Source: Corynebacterium breve | Lineage (GTDB): Bacteria; Actinomycetota; Actinomycetes; Mycobacteriales; Mycobacteriaceae | NCBI RefSeq assembly: GCF_030252165.1 | Contig: NZ_CP126969.1 | Location: 1,116,001 to 1,180,000 of the forward strand | Length of the DNA stretch: 64,000 nucleotides | Direction: 5' to 3' | Shown: in pieces, positions 56,558 to 64,000 of the stretch | How the letters are laid out: the number at the start of each line of letters is the position of its first letter | Position numbering within the stretch: position 1 is the first letter of the stretch | Position numbers and translations under genes: made by a program | The notes under the pieces: model-generated | What the model was told of the DNA's origin: nothing | Databases searched by the model: none | Seen by the model: the letters and a program-made list of their open reading frames with translations, nothing else

Positions 56558-58213
56558 GTGACCACCAAACGCCAGCCCGATGGGCAGCCAGAAAAACCGC
56601 GCATTGTCGACGAGCTCCCTCGTTTAGGCTCTGCCGGTTCTCGTTCTGCGCAACTCCACGAGCAAGTTGGGGGCACCGGAGTAGATCCGAAGCAGGTCAA
56701 GCGGATCTCTGTCCGGGAGATGAACCGCTTCAGCGTTCTCAGGCTCTTGGGCACCGTCGGTGCACTCTTGATCGGCTTAGGCGGCCTTGGCGCCGGTGCA
56801 CTCCCAGTAGTGCACAATCCATTCGGCCTGCTTCCCGGCGGATCGTTGATGGCACGTATGCTTCAGGCTTCTTCTGCTGTCGTGTTGATCGGTGTTGCCC
56901 TGATGGTCGTCGCCTGGGTGTTGATGGCTCCATTTGTGGGCGCGAAGAAGTTGAACTCTGGCGTGACAGATTCCACGATTATGCGCACATTCCTCGCGTG
57001 GTCTTTACCTCTTCTGTTCACCGCTCCGCTATTCACCCAAGACATTTACTCCTACTTGGCGCAAGGCTCAATTGTTGCCCAGGGTCTTGATCCGTATTCC
57101 GCCGGTCCGGTGAATATTTTGGGCACGGAGCATCACTTGGCACGATCGGTGCCGTTCATTTGGGCGCACTCCCCCAGCCCTTACGGTCCCGTGGCTCTAG
57201 GAATTGCCGCCGCCATCTCGGTGATCACGCAAGACTCCATCATTCTCGGCGTGTTGGCGCACCGCTTCGTCTCACTGGTCTGTCTACTTGGCGCGTCTTG
57301 GGCCATCGCAGCCCTTGCTCGGCGCTGTGACGTTGCACCCGCCACCGCACTGTGGCTGGGCATTCTCAATCCATTGACGATCCTGCACCTCGTCGGCGGC
57401 ATTCACAACGAGTCCATCTTGCTGGGCTTTATGCTCATCGGCGTCGAAGTTGGCCTGCGAGGGATCGACAAGCTTGAAACGGCGAGCAAGATACCGGCGT
57501 GGAGTTTCATAATTTTTTCTGGTGTACTGATCACCTGCGCAGGCCTTGTCAAGGTCACAGGGTTTATGGCGCTCGGCTTTACAGGTATGGCAGTAGCCCG
57601 AGCCATCGGTGGATGGAAAGGCCTCATCCAGGCCGTACTCGTTCAGGTCTCCCTCTTGGTTAGCACAACCGCCGTTGTTTCCTGGATCACTGGAATCGGA
57701 TTGGGGTGGGTCACCGGGCAAGGTGGTGCTGCGACAATTCGGAGCTGGCTGTCCGTCAGCACAGACATCGGGGTCATTTTCGGATTCATAGGCATGCTTT
57801 TGGGTCTTGGCGACCACACCGATGCCTTGCTTGCAGTCACACGCTTAGTCGGCGTGCTCATTGCCATCGCGTTTCTGCTCCGCATGCTCTGGGCCACCTA
57901 CAAAGGCTCTATTCACCCAGTCGGTGGTTTGGGGGTTGCCACGTTTGTACTGGTGATTCTTTTCCCCGTTGTTCACCCGTGGTACATGCTTTGGGCTATC
58001 CTCCCACTGGCGGCGTGGGCTAACCGGCCGTTTTTCCGACAGGCCGTAGTGGCATACTCTGCAGTTTTCAGTTTTCTCGTTCTCCCCCGCGGACTTGCCC
58101 TACCGGCATCGACGGTTTTGACAATCTATAGTTCAGCGATCGTCGCCGGCATTGTTCTTGCAACGCTGGCCATACTCTGGCTTCGGACTAATCGGGTGCA
58201 TCAGCTAACCTAA
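56558..58213 (+). CDS. mptB: Alpha-(1->6)-mannopyranosyltransferase MptB
   Basis: 551 residues with a soluble N terminus (about 1-60) and some 12-14 membrane helices, a GT-C glycosyltransferase. The catalytic-region motif FTAPLFTQDIYSYLAQGSIV (first extracellular loop, conserved Asp) is seen. In corynebacteria MptB starts the mannan core of lipomannan/LAM using polyprenyl-phosphomannose outside the membrane. TAGACT lies 8 bases before GTG 56558, so it may be leaderless. The ABC gene starts 6 bases after its stop. Matches Rv1459c. Confidence 0.92.
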   Translation: MTTKRQPDGQPEKPRIVDELPRLGSAGSRSAQLHEQVGGTGVDPKQVKRISVREMNRFSVLRLLGTVGALLIGLGGLGAGALPVVHNPFGLLPGGSLMARMLQASSAVVLIGVALMVVAWVLMAPFVGAKKLNSGVTDSTIMRTFLAWSLPLLFTAPLFTQDIYSYLAQGSIVAQGLDPYSAGPVNILGTEHHLARSVPFIWAHSPSPYGPVALGIAAAISVITQDSIILGVLAHRFVSLVCLLGASWAIAALARRCDVAPATALWLGILNPLTILHLVGGIHNESILLGFMLIGVEVGLRGIDKLETASKIPAWSFIIFSGVLITCAGLVKVTGFMALGFTGMAVARAIGGWKGLIQAVLVQVSLLVSTTAVVSWITGIGLGWVTGQGGAATIRSWLSVSTDIGVIFGFIGMLLGLGDHTDALLAVTRLVGVLIAIAFLLRMLWATYKGSIHPVGGLGVATFVLVILFPVVHPWYMLWAILPLAAWANRPFFRQAVVAYSAVFSFLVLPRGLALPASTVLTIYSSAIVAGIVLATLAILWLRTNRVHQLT

Positions 58214-58218
58214 GACCC

Positions 58219-59145
58219 GTGAGTACAACCTTTGATGGACCAGCCCTCTTACTGGACAATGTGTCCAAATCCTTTGGTGAGGTAACCGCAGTAGACGGTC
58301 TGAGCTTCGAGGTCTCCCAGGGCACCGTGTTGGCACTTCTCGGCCCCAACGGTGCCGGTAAGACCACCACCATCGAAATGTGTGAAGGGTTTCAAAAACC
58401 ATCCGCTGGTGATATCTCGGTTCTGGGATGTGATCCCGTGACCCAGGGCGAGCAGGTGCGATCGCGCATCGGGATCATGCTCCAAGGAGGCGGTTCGTAT
58501 AACGCGATCAAAGTGCGCGAAATGCTCAAACTCTCCGCTAGCTACAACGCCGACCCGCACGATCCCGACTGGTTGCTTGAGCTCGTTGGTCTGCAGGATG
58601 CCGCAAACACCACTTATCGACGTCTCTCTGGCGGACAAAAGCAACGCCTGTCCCTCGCTCTTTCCCTGATTGGCAAACCGGAGCTGGTCTTCCTCGATGA
58701 GCCCACCGCGGGCATGGACGCCCAATCTCGCCTGATGGTGTGGGACCTTGTCTCTCGCATCCGTGACGACGGGACAACCGTAGTTTTGACCACCCACTTG
58801 ATGGACGAGGCGGAAGCGCTCGCCGACAACGTCATCATCATCGACCACGGAAAAATTGTGGCTCAAGGTACCCCGGCTGAACTCACATCCGGAACGCAGC
58901 AGGATTGGCTCTTGTTTAACACCGAGACAACGTTTGATGTGGATCAGGCGAGAGGGTCGTCGTTAAGCGTGCAAGCGGTGCGCCCCCTGCACTACCGGGT
59001 GGATGGGGATCCTTCTCCTGAGCTCATTGCGCAGCTCACCGTCGAGGCCGCGCGACAAGGCGTGCAAATCCGTGAGCTGGGAATTACGCATCGGAACTTG
59101 GAAGAGGTTTTCCTTGATCTCACCGGTCGTGAATTGAGGAGTTAA
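58219..59145 (+). CDS. ABC exporter ATP-binding protein (Rv1458c-like)
   Basis: 308 residues. Walker A LLGPNGAGKTTTIEMCEGF, signature LSGGQKQRLSLAL and Walker B ELVFLDEPTAGMD are followed by the H-loop TTHLMDEAE. A C-terminal accessory domain follows (about 220-308). It belongs to the DrrA/CcmA-like ABC-2 exporter class, with the permease downstream after 4 bases. TAACCT 7 bases before the GTG suggests a leaderless start in addition to read-through from mptB. The substrate is unknown. Confidence 0.9.
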   Translation: MSTTFDGPALLLDNVSKSFGEVTAVDGLSFEVSQGTVLALLGPNGAGKTTTIEMCEGFQKPSAGDISVLGCDPVTQGEQVRSRIGIMLQGGGSYNAIKVREMLKLSASYNADPHDPDWLLELVGLQDAANTTYRRLSGGQKQRLSLALSLIGKPELVFLDEPTAGMDAQSRLMVWDLVSRIRDDGTTVVLTTHLMDEAEALADNVIIIDHGKIVAQGTPAELTSGTQQDWLLFNTETTFDVDQARGSSLSVQAVRPLHYRVDGDPSPELIAQLTVEAARQGVQIRELGITHRNLEEVFLDLTGRELRS

Positions 59146-59149
59146 GTAG

Positions 59150-59917
59150 ATGAACGTAAAAGATATCCCGGCAGGCACATTTACCCCCGCACCGCAGCGC
59201 GCGTCGGCTTTGAGCATGTCGCTCGCGCAGGGCGCCATCGAAAGTAAGCTGCTGTTTCGCAATGGTGAACAGATACTCCTGAGCTTGTTCATCCCGATCG
59301 CTGCGCTCATCGCCACCACCAAATTGCCTCTGCTGGGCGAGGTAACCTTGGACGATATCGTCCCGATGGTGCTTGCGATTGCTGCGACCAGCGCAGGCTT
59401 CACGGGGCAAGGCATTTCCCTCGCCTTCGATCGACGCTATGGTGCGCTCAAACGAAATGGAGCGTCTGGGGTCCCTCGCTGGACGACGATCGTGGGAAAG
59501 ATCCTTGGCGTACTCGCGATGGCTATTGTCCAAGTGGTATTGATATCTCTCATAGCGTTTGTACTTGGCTGGCGCGTTTCGCCTCTCGAGTTTGTTCTCG
59601 GAGTGATAGCCCTCATAGTTGGCGTGATTGCATTTACGTCGCTGGGGCTGCTGATGGGCGGCACATTGAGCTCGGAAGTCGTGCTTGCACTTGGCAACCT
59701 TTTATGGCTGGTCCTTGTCGGCATTGCGGGCTATGTGGTTTCTACCGGCGATATCACTTCGCCAGGAGCATGGATTATTGTCCCCTCGGTCGCTTTGACC
59801 ACTGCGCTCATCGCCGCCTTTCAGGGCTCAATTCACCTAGCCGCATGGGCATCGCTGTTTATCTGGACTGCATTAGCGACGACCGCTGCAGTCAAATGGT
59901 TCCGTTTTGACGGGTAA
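59150..59917 (+). CDS. ABC-2 type exporter permease
   Basis: 255 residues with about six membrane helices (ILLSLFIPIAALIATTKLPL, IVPMVLAIAATSAGFTGQGI, and others). A cytosolic loop LAFDRRYGALKRNGASGVPR links helices 2 and 3, the usual coupling segment in ABC-2 permeases. It forms a transporter with the preceding ATPase. ctaA lies 56 bases downstream, which echoes Rv1457c-Rv1456c, and a link to cytochrome assembly is possible but unproven. Confidence 0.87.
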   Translation: MNVKDIPAGTFTPAPQRASALSMSLAQGAIESKLLFRNGEQILLSLFIPIAALIATTKLPLLGEVTLDDIVPMVLAIAATSAGFTGQGISLAFDRRYGALKRNGASGVPRWTTIVGKILGVLAMAIVQVVLISLIAFVLGWRVSPLEFVLGVIALIVGVIAFTSLGLLMGGTLSSEVVLALGNLLWLVLVGIAGYVVSTGDITSPGAWIIVPSVALTTALIAAFQGSIHLAAWASLFIWTALATTAAVKWFRFDG

Positions 59918-59973
59918 ACCAGCTAGTATTTCAGTCATACCAAAGTTTGATTGCAGCAAGGAAAATTTGCACA

Positions 59974-60957
59974 GTGAGTACCACTACATCCACCGACTCA
60001 TCCGCCACCTCCGGTGAGCAGACGTCCTCCCAAGGTCCAACGCTTCGCACCCAACGAATCCTGGCGATGGTCTTGCTCATCGCCCAAGGCGGAATCACCG
60101 TCACGGGCTCTCTGGTTCGCGTCACCGGCTCTGGACTGGGCTGTGACACCTGGCCACTATGTCACGAAGGTTCTCTCGTTCCTGTCGCGGGTGCTGCGCC
60201 TTGGATTCACCAAGCTATCGAGTTCGGCAACCGCCTGCTTGCTTTTGTGGTAGCCGCTATCGCTTTGGCCTTGTTTATCGCAGTTTATAAGGCGAAGCGG
60301 CGTCGAGAGATCATGACGCTGGCATTTGTTTCCGGATTAGGCATAATCCTTCAGGCTGTAATTGGGGGAATCTCGGTTCTTCTCGACCTGAAATGGTGGG
60401 CCGTTGCTATCCACTTCCTGCCCTCTATGATCCTCGTCTGGATTGCCGCGATCCTCTATATGCGCATTGCGGAGCCCGATTCCGGCGTTCCAACGCGCTT
60501 TTTCTCTACGGGTATCCGCACTCTGACAGTGATTTCCGCTATCGCTCTTTCCGCCGTTCTGATGACCGGCACCATGGTCACCGGTTCTGGCCCACACTCA
60601 GGCGACGACGGAGTTGGTATGGATGGTCGTCTTCAAATAGATACCGAGTTGCTCGCATTCGTACACGCAGCCTGCATGTACATGTACCTCGCAGCAACGA
60701 TTGTCGTTGTGTGGATGCTGTGGCGCCAGCACGCGTCCAAGGCCGCGAAAAATACCGCACTGGTGCTCATCGGCATGATCATCATCCAATGGGCTATCGG
60801 TCTATCGCAGTTCTACCTTGGCGTACCACGCTGGACCGTGCCATTACACATCGCTATGTCCGGTGTCGTCGTCGCGTTTAGCGCATTCCTCTTCGCGCAC
60901 GGCGTTCGTCGACAAGCGCCCAGCGCCGAGGCCAGTAGAGAATCAATTTCTGCTTAA
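59974..60957 (+). CDS. ctaA: Heme A synthase CtaA
   Basis: About 327 residues, eight membrane helices. Landmarks are GGITVTGSLVRVTGSGLGCDTWP with the N-terminal Cys and QAVIGGISVLLDLKWWAVAIHF (His ligand region). MTGTMVTGSGPHSGDDGV comes in the second half. CtaA oxidises heme O to heme A for the aa3 oxidase, taking heme O made by CtaB. GTG 59974 has an AAGGA site 11 bases upstream. Its position near qor and ctaB follows the mycobacterial order. Confidence 0.94.
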   Translation: MSTTTSTDSSATSGEQTSSQGPTLRTQRILAMVLLIAQGGITVTGSLVRVTGSGLGCDTWPLCHEGSLVPVAGAAPWIHQAIEFGNRLLAFVVAAIALALFIAVYKAKRRREIMTLAFVSGLGIILQAVIGGISVLLDLKWWAVAIHFLPSMILVWIAAILYMRIAEPDSGVPTRFFSTGIRTLTVISAIALSAVLMTGTMVTGSGPHSGDDGVGMDGRLQIDTELLAFVHAACMYMYLAATIVVVWMLWRQHASKAAKNTALVLIGMIIIQWAIGLSQFYLGVPRWTVPLHIAMSGVVVAFSAFLFAHGVRRQAPSAEASRESISA

Positions 60958-60986
60958 ACAGAGAAGTAATTCTGTAGCCTGGAAGT

Positions 60987-61952
60987 ATGAAAGCTATCCA
61001 GATCACTAAAACAGGTGGGCCCGAGGTACTCACTTACACTGACGTACCTGAGCCAGTTCCCAATGCCGACCAGGTCCTCGTTGAGGTCACCGTGGCCGGC
61101 ATTAACTATATCGACACCTACTACCGCGAGGGCATCTACCATTACGAGCTGCCTTTTATCCCGGGCCAAGAGGGCTGCGGTCGCGTCATTGAGGATCCGA
61201 AAGGCGAGATCGCGGAAGGAACCGTGGTGGCGTGGACTGGTACGGCAGGATCATACGCAGAGATTGCTGCTGTCCCGCGCAATCGCCTAGTCGCTGTGCC
61301 GGAGGGAATTTCTCATGACGTTGCAGCGTCGATGCTGCTCCAGGGAATGACCGCGCACTATTTAATCCACGGTGTCAGAGACACTCAAGAAGGCGACTCA
61401 ATTCTGCTGACCGCTGGAGCAGGTGGCGTCGGCCTATTAGCGACACAAATGGCACGTACTGCAGGCGCGACGGTCTATTCAGTGGTCTCCTCCGACGAGA
61501 AAGAGAAGCTGGCTTACGAAGCAGGTGCCACTGAAGTATTTCGCTACAGCGACAACTTGGCTGAGATCGTGCGTCGCCGCAACGGCGGCCGTGGTGTCGA
61601 CGTTGTGTATGACGGCGTAGGTAAGGAAACTTTCGGTGAGTCGCTGGAAGCTGTCCGCCCGCGCGGTCTCGTGTGTCTCTTTGGAGCTGCGTCCGGCCCT
61701 GTAGACCCCATCGACCCGCAGATTCTGAATACTCACGGTTCAATCTTTCTCACTCGCCCGTCGCTAGGCGCGTATACCGCGACAGATGACGAGTTCCGGA
61801 TGCGCGCACAAGCAGTGACTCGAGCGATTGAAGAAGGAAGTTTGAACTTCCGTGTTGGCGCGCACTATGCGCTTGCGGATGCGCGTAAAGCTCACGAAGA
61901 TCTCCAGAGCCGCAAAACCACAGGATCGATCGTGCTGCGTATCCAGGACTAG
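60987..61952 (+). CDS. qor: NADPH:quinone oxidoreductase (zeta-crystallin type)
   Basis: 321 residues, MDR superfamily without the structural zinc lobe. The N terminus is KAIQITKTGGPEVLTYTDVP and the cofactor motif TAGAGGVGLLATQMARTAGA (about 139-158). The enzyme reduces quinones with NADPH. TAGCCT lies 6 bases before the ATG, so it may have a leaderless transcript. The 3' end is only 3 bases from the convergent ctaB stop. Confidence 0.93.
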   Translation: MKAIQITKTGGPEVLTYTDVPEPVPNADQVLVEVTVAGINYIDTYYREGIYHYELPFIPGQEGCGRVIEDPKGEIAEGTVVAWTGTAGSYAEIAAVPRNRLVAVPEGISHDVAASMLLQGMTAHYLIHGVRDTQEGDSILLTAGAGGVGLLATQMARTAGATVYSVVSSDEKEKLAYEAGATEVFRYSDNLAEIVRRRNGGRGVDVVYDGVGKETFGESLEAVRPRGLVCLFGAASGPVDPIDPQILNTHGSIFLTRPSLGAYTATDDEFRMRAQAVTRAIEEGSLNFRVGAHYALADARKAHEDLQSRKTTGSIVLRIQD

Positions 61953-61955
61953 GAA

Positions 61956-62888
61956 CTAGAAAAGAGTCAAGTTCCAGCCAAGCATGTCGCCGATGCTGGT
62001 CCAGCCGAGGACCGCATCGACCGACAGGCCGATAAATAATACTGCCAGGTAGTTGTTCGACAGAATGAAAAGCTTGAGCGGTTTCACGTTCTCACCAGCT
62101 TTAACTCCGTTGTGCAGGCGTGTTGCCATCACAAGGAACACGAGGCCGGTACCCAGTGCCGCGACTAGGTAGATCCAGGAGGCAGCTGGGATAAGCAGGA
62201 ACGAAGTCAAGACGGTCAGCCACGAATACAGCAGAATCTGCTGGGTGGTCTTCACCGGTGATGCAATAACCGGAAGCATAGGCACGCCGGCCTTGGCGTA
62301 ATCGTCCCGGTACTTCATCGCAAGAGCCCACGTGTGCGGTGGCGTCCAGAAGAAGATGATCAAGAACAAAACTACAGCCTGCCACCACTGATCAGGCGAC
62401 TCATCCTGGACGTTATCGCGGATTACTGCCCAACCAACCAAGACAGGCATGCATCCTGCTGCTCCGCCCCAGATAACGTTTTGCCACGTCCTCCGCTTGA
62501 GCCATTTGGTGTAAACGTAGATATAGAACCAGTTGGTCAGCAGGATGAAGAAAGCCGCGAGCCACGAGTGACACAGCAGGCCTAGCCAAAGCACGCTGAT
62601 TACTAATAGCACCCACGCGAAAATAGCTGCTTTTGCCTTGGTGATCTTATGTCGAACGAGTGGTCGCGCGCGGGTTCGGCCCATCTTCTGGTCGATGTCA
62701 TAATCCGCAACCATATTAAAGGTATTGGCCGCGCCAGCACCCATCCAACCTCCGACGAGGGTGCCCAGAATGAGCAGCACGTCGATGTCTCCACGGTTTG
62801 CCTGCAGCATGGCCGGGATAGCGGCTACTAAAAGGAGTTCAATGACCCTTGGTTTCGTCAGCGCGAAATAGGCCTTGATTGTCTCCAA
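61956..62888 (-). CDS. ctaB: Protoheme IX farnesyltransferase CtaB
   Basis: About 310 residues, nine membrane helices, UbiA superfamily. The prenyl/Mg sites are [20 protein letters not shown] and the [13 protein letters not shown] loop. It adds a farnesyl group to heme to make heme O, used by CtaA. The best start is TTG 62888 ([20 protein letters not shown]): AGAGGAG sits 7 bases upstream and the family begins here. A longer frame to ATG 62957 would add 23 residues of unlike composition. Confidence 0.93.
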   Translation of the reverse strand: METIKAYFALTKPRVIELLLVAAIPAMLQANRGDIDVLLILGTLVGGWMGAGAANTFNMVADYDIDQKMGRTRARPLVRHKITKAKAAIFAWVLLVISVLWLGLLCHSWLAAFFILLTNWFYIYVYTKWLKRRTWQNVIWGGAAGCMPVLVGWAVIRDNVQDESPDQWWQAVVLFLIIFFWTPPHTWALAMKYRDDYAKAGVPMLPVIASPVKTTQQILLYSWLTVLTSFLLIPAASWIYLVAALGTGLVFLVMATRLHNGVKAGENVKPLKLFILSNNYLAVLFIGLSVDAVLGWTSIGDMLGWNLTLF

Positions 62889-63257
62889 AGAATAACTCCT
62901 CTTACCTCGTTCTACGCCCAGAACCTCTCGAGCGCGGGGTCCACGTTGCGGACACATCTACAGACTTAGTCGGACAAAACAGAAAGAAAGTTCCCTCACG
63001 CCAAAATCTGTGCAATCTCCTGCACGATCGTACCCGTACCTACTAACACGCCCCTAATCCCACCCCGGTGTTCTGGCAGTTTCTCTTGGCATTCGAGTTC
63101 CAGAGAACTATTTATCAGATATGACCATTTCGACGACAAAAATCACTAAGCTAGGTACTGACGTGATCTAATACATTCTCCCGTCCCCTGCTTGCTGTAG
63201 ATTACAGCCGGTAGGAACAAGGATTTCTAGCTACCCAACGTACAAAGTGAGGAAATT
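62889..63257. other. Divergent ctaB-tkt control region
   Basis: About 370 bases with no plausible gene. TAGATT (63197-63202) is a candidate -10 for tkt, leaving about 50 nt of leader. GTGCA-N6-TGCAC (63010-63025) is a perfect inverted repeat of the CRP/GlxR geometry but not of its sequence. I see no terminator. Confidence 0.4.
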
Positions 63258-64000
63258 GTGACTCTGTCCCCCGAACTTCAAGCAATGACTGAACGTCGCT
63301 ACCCAGAAGACTGGTCGGAGAAGGATACTCGAGCAATCGACACCGCCCGCATCCTGGCGGCAGACGCCGTTCAGAACGTTGGTTCCGGTCACCCTGGTAC
63401 AGCAATGTCATTGGCACCACTGGCTTACACCCTGTACCAGAAGATCATGGACATTGACCCAAACGATAAGGATTGGGTAGGTCGCGACCGGTTCGTTTTG
63501 TCCAACGGTCACTCTTCCTTGACTCAGTACGTCCAGCTATACCTTGGCGGCCTCGGCCTAGAGATGGAAGACCTCAAAGCGCTTCGCACCTGGGGTGCCA
63601 AGACCCCCGGCCACCCTGAGTACAACCACACGGACCACGTAGAGATCACCACCGGTCCGCTCGGCCAGGGCCTTGCTTCCGCTGTCGGTATGGCGATGGC
63701 CGCTCGTCGTGAGCGCGGCTTGTTCGATCCCGAGGCGGCAGCTGGCGAGTCACCTTTTGACCACTTTATCTATGTCATCGCTGGCGACGGATGTCTCCAG
63801 GAAGGCATCACCTCGGAAGCTTCCTCCCTCGCAGGCACCCAGCAGCTGGGCAATTTGATCCTTTTCTGGGATGACAACCGCATCTCGATCGAAGACGACA
63901 CCCAGATCGCTTTCACCGAGGACGTCATGAAGCGCTACGAGGCCTATGGCTGGCAGACCCTCGAGGTCGGTTCAGGTGAAGATGTCGCAGGAATTCTTGA
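63258..64000 (+). CDS. tkt: Transketolase, 5' part (3' end outside window)
   Basis: An open frame of about 247 codons from GTG 63258 runs past the window end. Thiamine-diphosphate domain motifs are SGHPGTAMSLAPLAYTLYQ, FVLSNGHSSLTQYVQLY, TTGPLGQGLASAVGMAMAAR and the TPP signature AGDGCLQEGITSEASSLAGT. Transketolase links the non-oxidative pentose phosphate and glycolytic pathways. A GAGGA site lies just before the GTG. In corynebacteria it begins the tkt-tal-zwf operon, which would continue beyond this window. Confidence 0.97.
   Translation, partial: MTLSPELQAMTERRYPEDWSEKDTRAIDTARILAADAVQNVGSGHPGTAMSLAPLAYTLYQKIMDIDPNDKDWVGRDRFVLSNGHSSLTQYVQLYLGGLGLEMEDLKALRTWGAKTPGHPEYNHTDHVEITTGPLGQGLASAVGMAMAARRERGLFDPEAAAGESPFDHFIYVIAGDGCLQEGITSEASSLAGTQQLGNLILFWDDNRISIEDDTQIAFTEDVMKRYEAYGWQTLEVGSGEDVAGIL

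Overview
The window is a 64-kb chromosomal segment of a Corynebacterium (Mycobacteriales). Evidence: mycothiol (mshC), arabinogalactan/lipomannan (mptB) and pupylation (pup, pafA, dop, arc) genes; the acn-acnR pair with an AcnR-type operator; frequent GTG starts; and a gene order that follows the M. tuberculosis blocks helY-tatCA-pafCB-pafA-pup-dop-mpa-trmI-recB, mshC-uppP-lppL-pyrD-PEBP, SPFH-NfeD-DUF3097-hemH, acn and suf-mptB-ABC-ctaA-qor-ctaB-tkt. The species cannot be fixed from sequence reading alone. I see no insertion sequence, prophage or CRISPR array. The window is mostly core genome.

Layout. (1) 1-2034: a partial DODA-type dioxygenase coupled to an M24 peptidase, plus a divergent trypsin-like protease without a recognisable signal peptide. 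(2) 2021-14750 (minus): HelY helicase, TatC/TatA, PafC/PafB, PafA, Pup, Dop, ARC ATPase, TrmI and an M18 aminopeptidase. The 20S proteasome genes prcBA are missing from their usual place. (3) 14767-22392: RecB-like nuclease, then formate-THF ligase, a C4-dicarboxylate transporter, aspartase, hisG/hisE, a HAD phosphatase and an unknown acidic protein. (4) 22408-28359: mshC, uppP, an aldo/keto-reductase-like protein lacking most catalytic residues, lppL, pyrD, a small membrane protein and a PEBP protein. (5) 28449-28900: tRNA-Leu(GAG) with promoter and terminator, followed by an unassigned, highly structured non-coding stretch. (6) 28923-37689: cupin, VTT membrane protein with an HTH partner, SPFH/NfeD, DUF3097, an unknown protein, ferrochelatase, a secreted NlpC/P60 hydrolase with a long structured leader, and a membrane-anchored unknown. 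(7) 37852-44626: acn with its operator, acnR, a class I amidotransferase-like protein, an NAD(P)-binding protein, and an ACT protein with a UPF0210 protein. (8) 44707-50152: a P-type ATPase broken by a one-base frameshift, a YczE-like membrane protein, an ABC-F ATPase and a tail-anchored small protein. (9) 50149-56405 (minus): the complete sufRBDCSUT operon. (10) 56558-64000: mptB, a two-gene ABC exporter, ctaA, qor, ctaB and the 5' part of transketolase.

How the genes work together. Protein tagging (Pup, PafA, Dop, ARC) sits beside the DNA-damage regulators PafBC. Iron and redox functions recur: Fe-S assembly with its repressor SufR, aconitase with its repressor AcnR, ferrochelatase with a cluster-binding cysteine tail, heme O/heme A synthesis (CtaB/CtaA) and mycothiol. 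Aspartase plus a Dcu-type carrier, next to formate-THF ligase, suggest aspartate-to-fumarate metabolism and formate assimilation under low oxygen.

Points most worth a second look: the proteasome-less pupylation set, with Pup ending GGQ and an ARC without the proteasome-docking tail; the foldable element at 28696-28828; the NlpC/P60 leader, which resembles a c-di-AMP riboswitch; the frameshifted ATPase; the degenerate AKR; and two genome-architecture patterns (nearly all convergent genes overlap, and many genes look leaderless).
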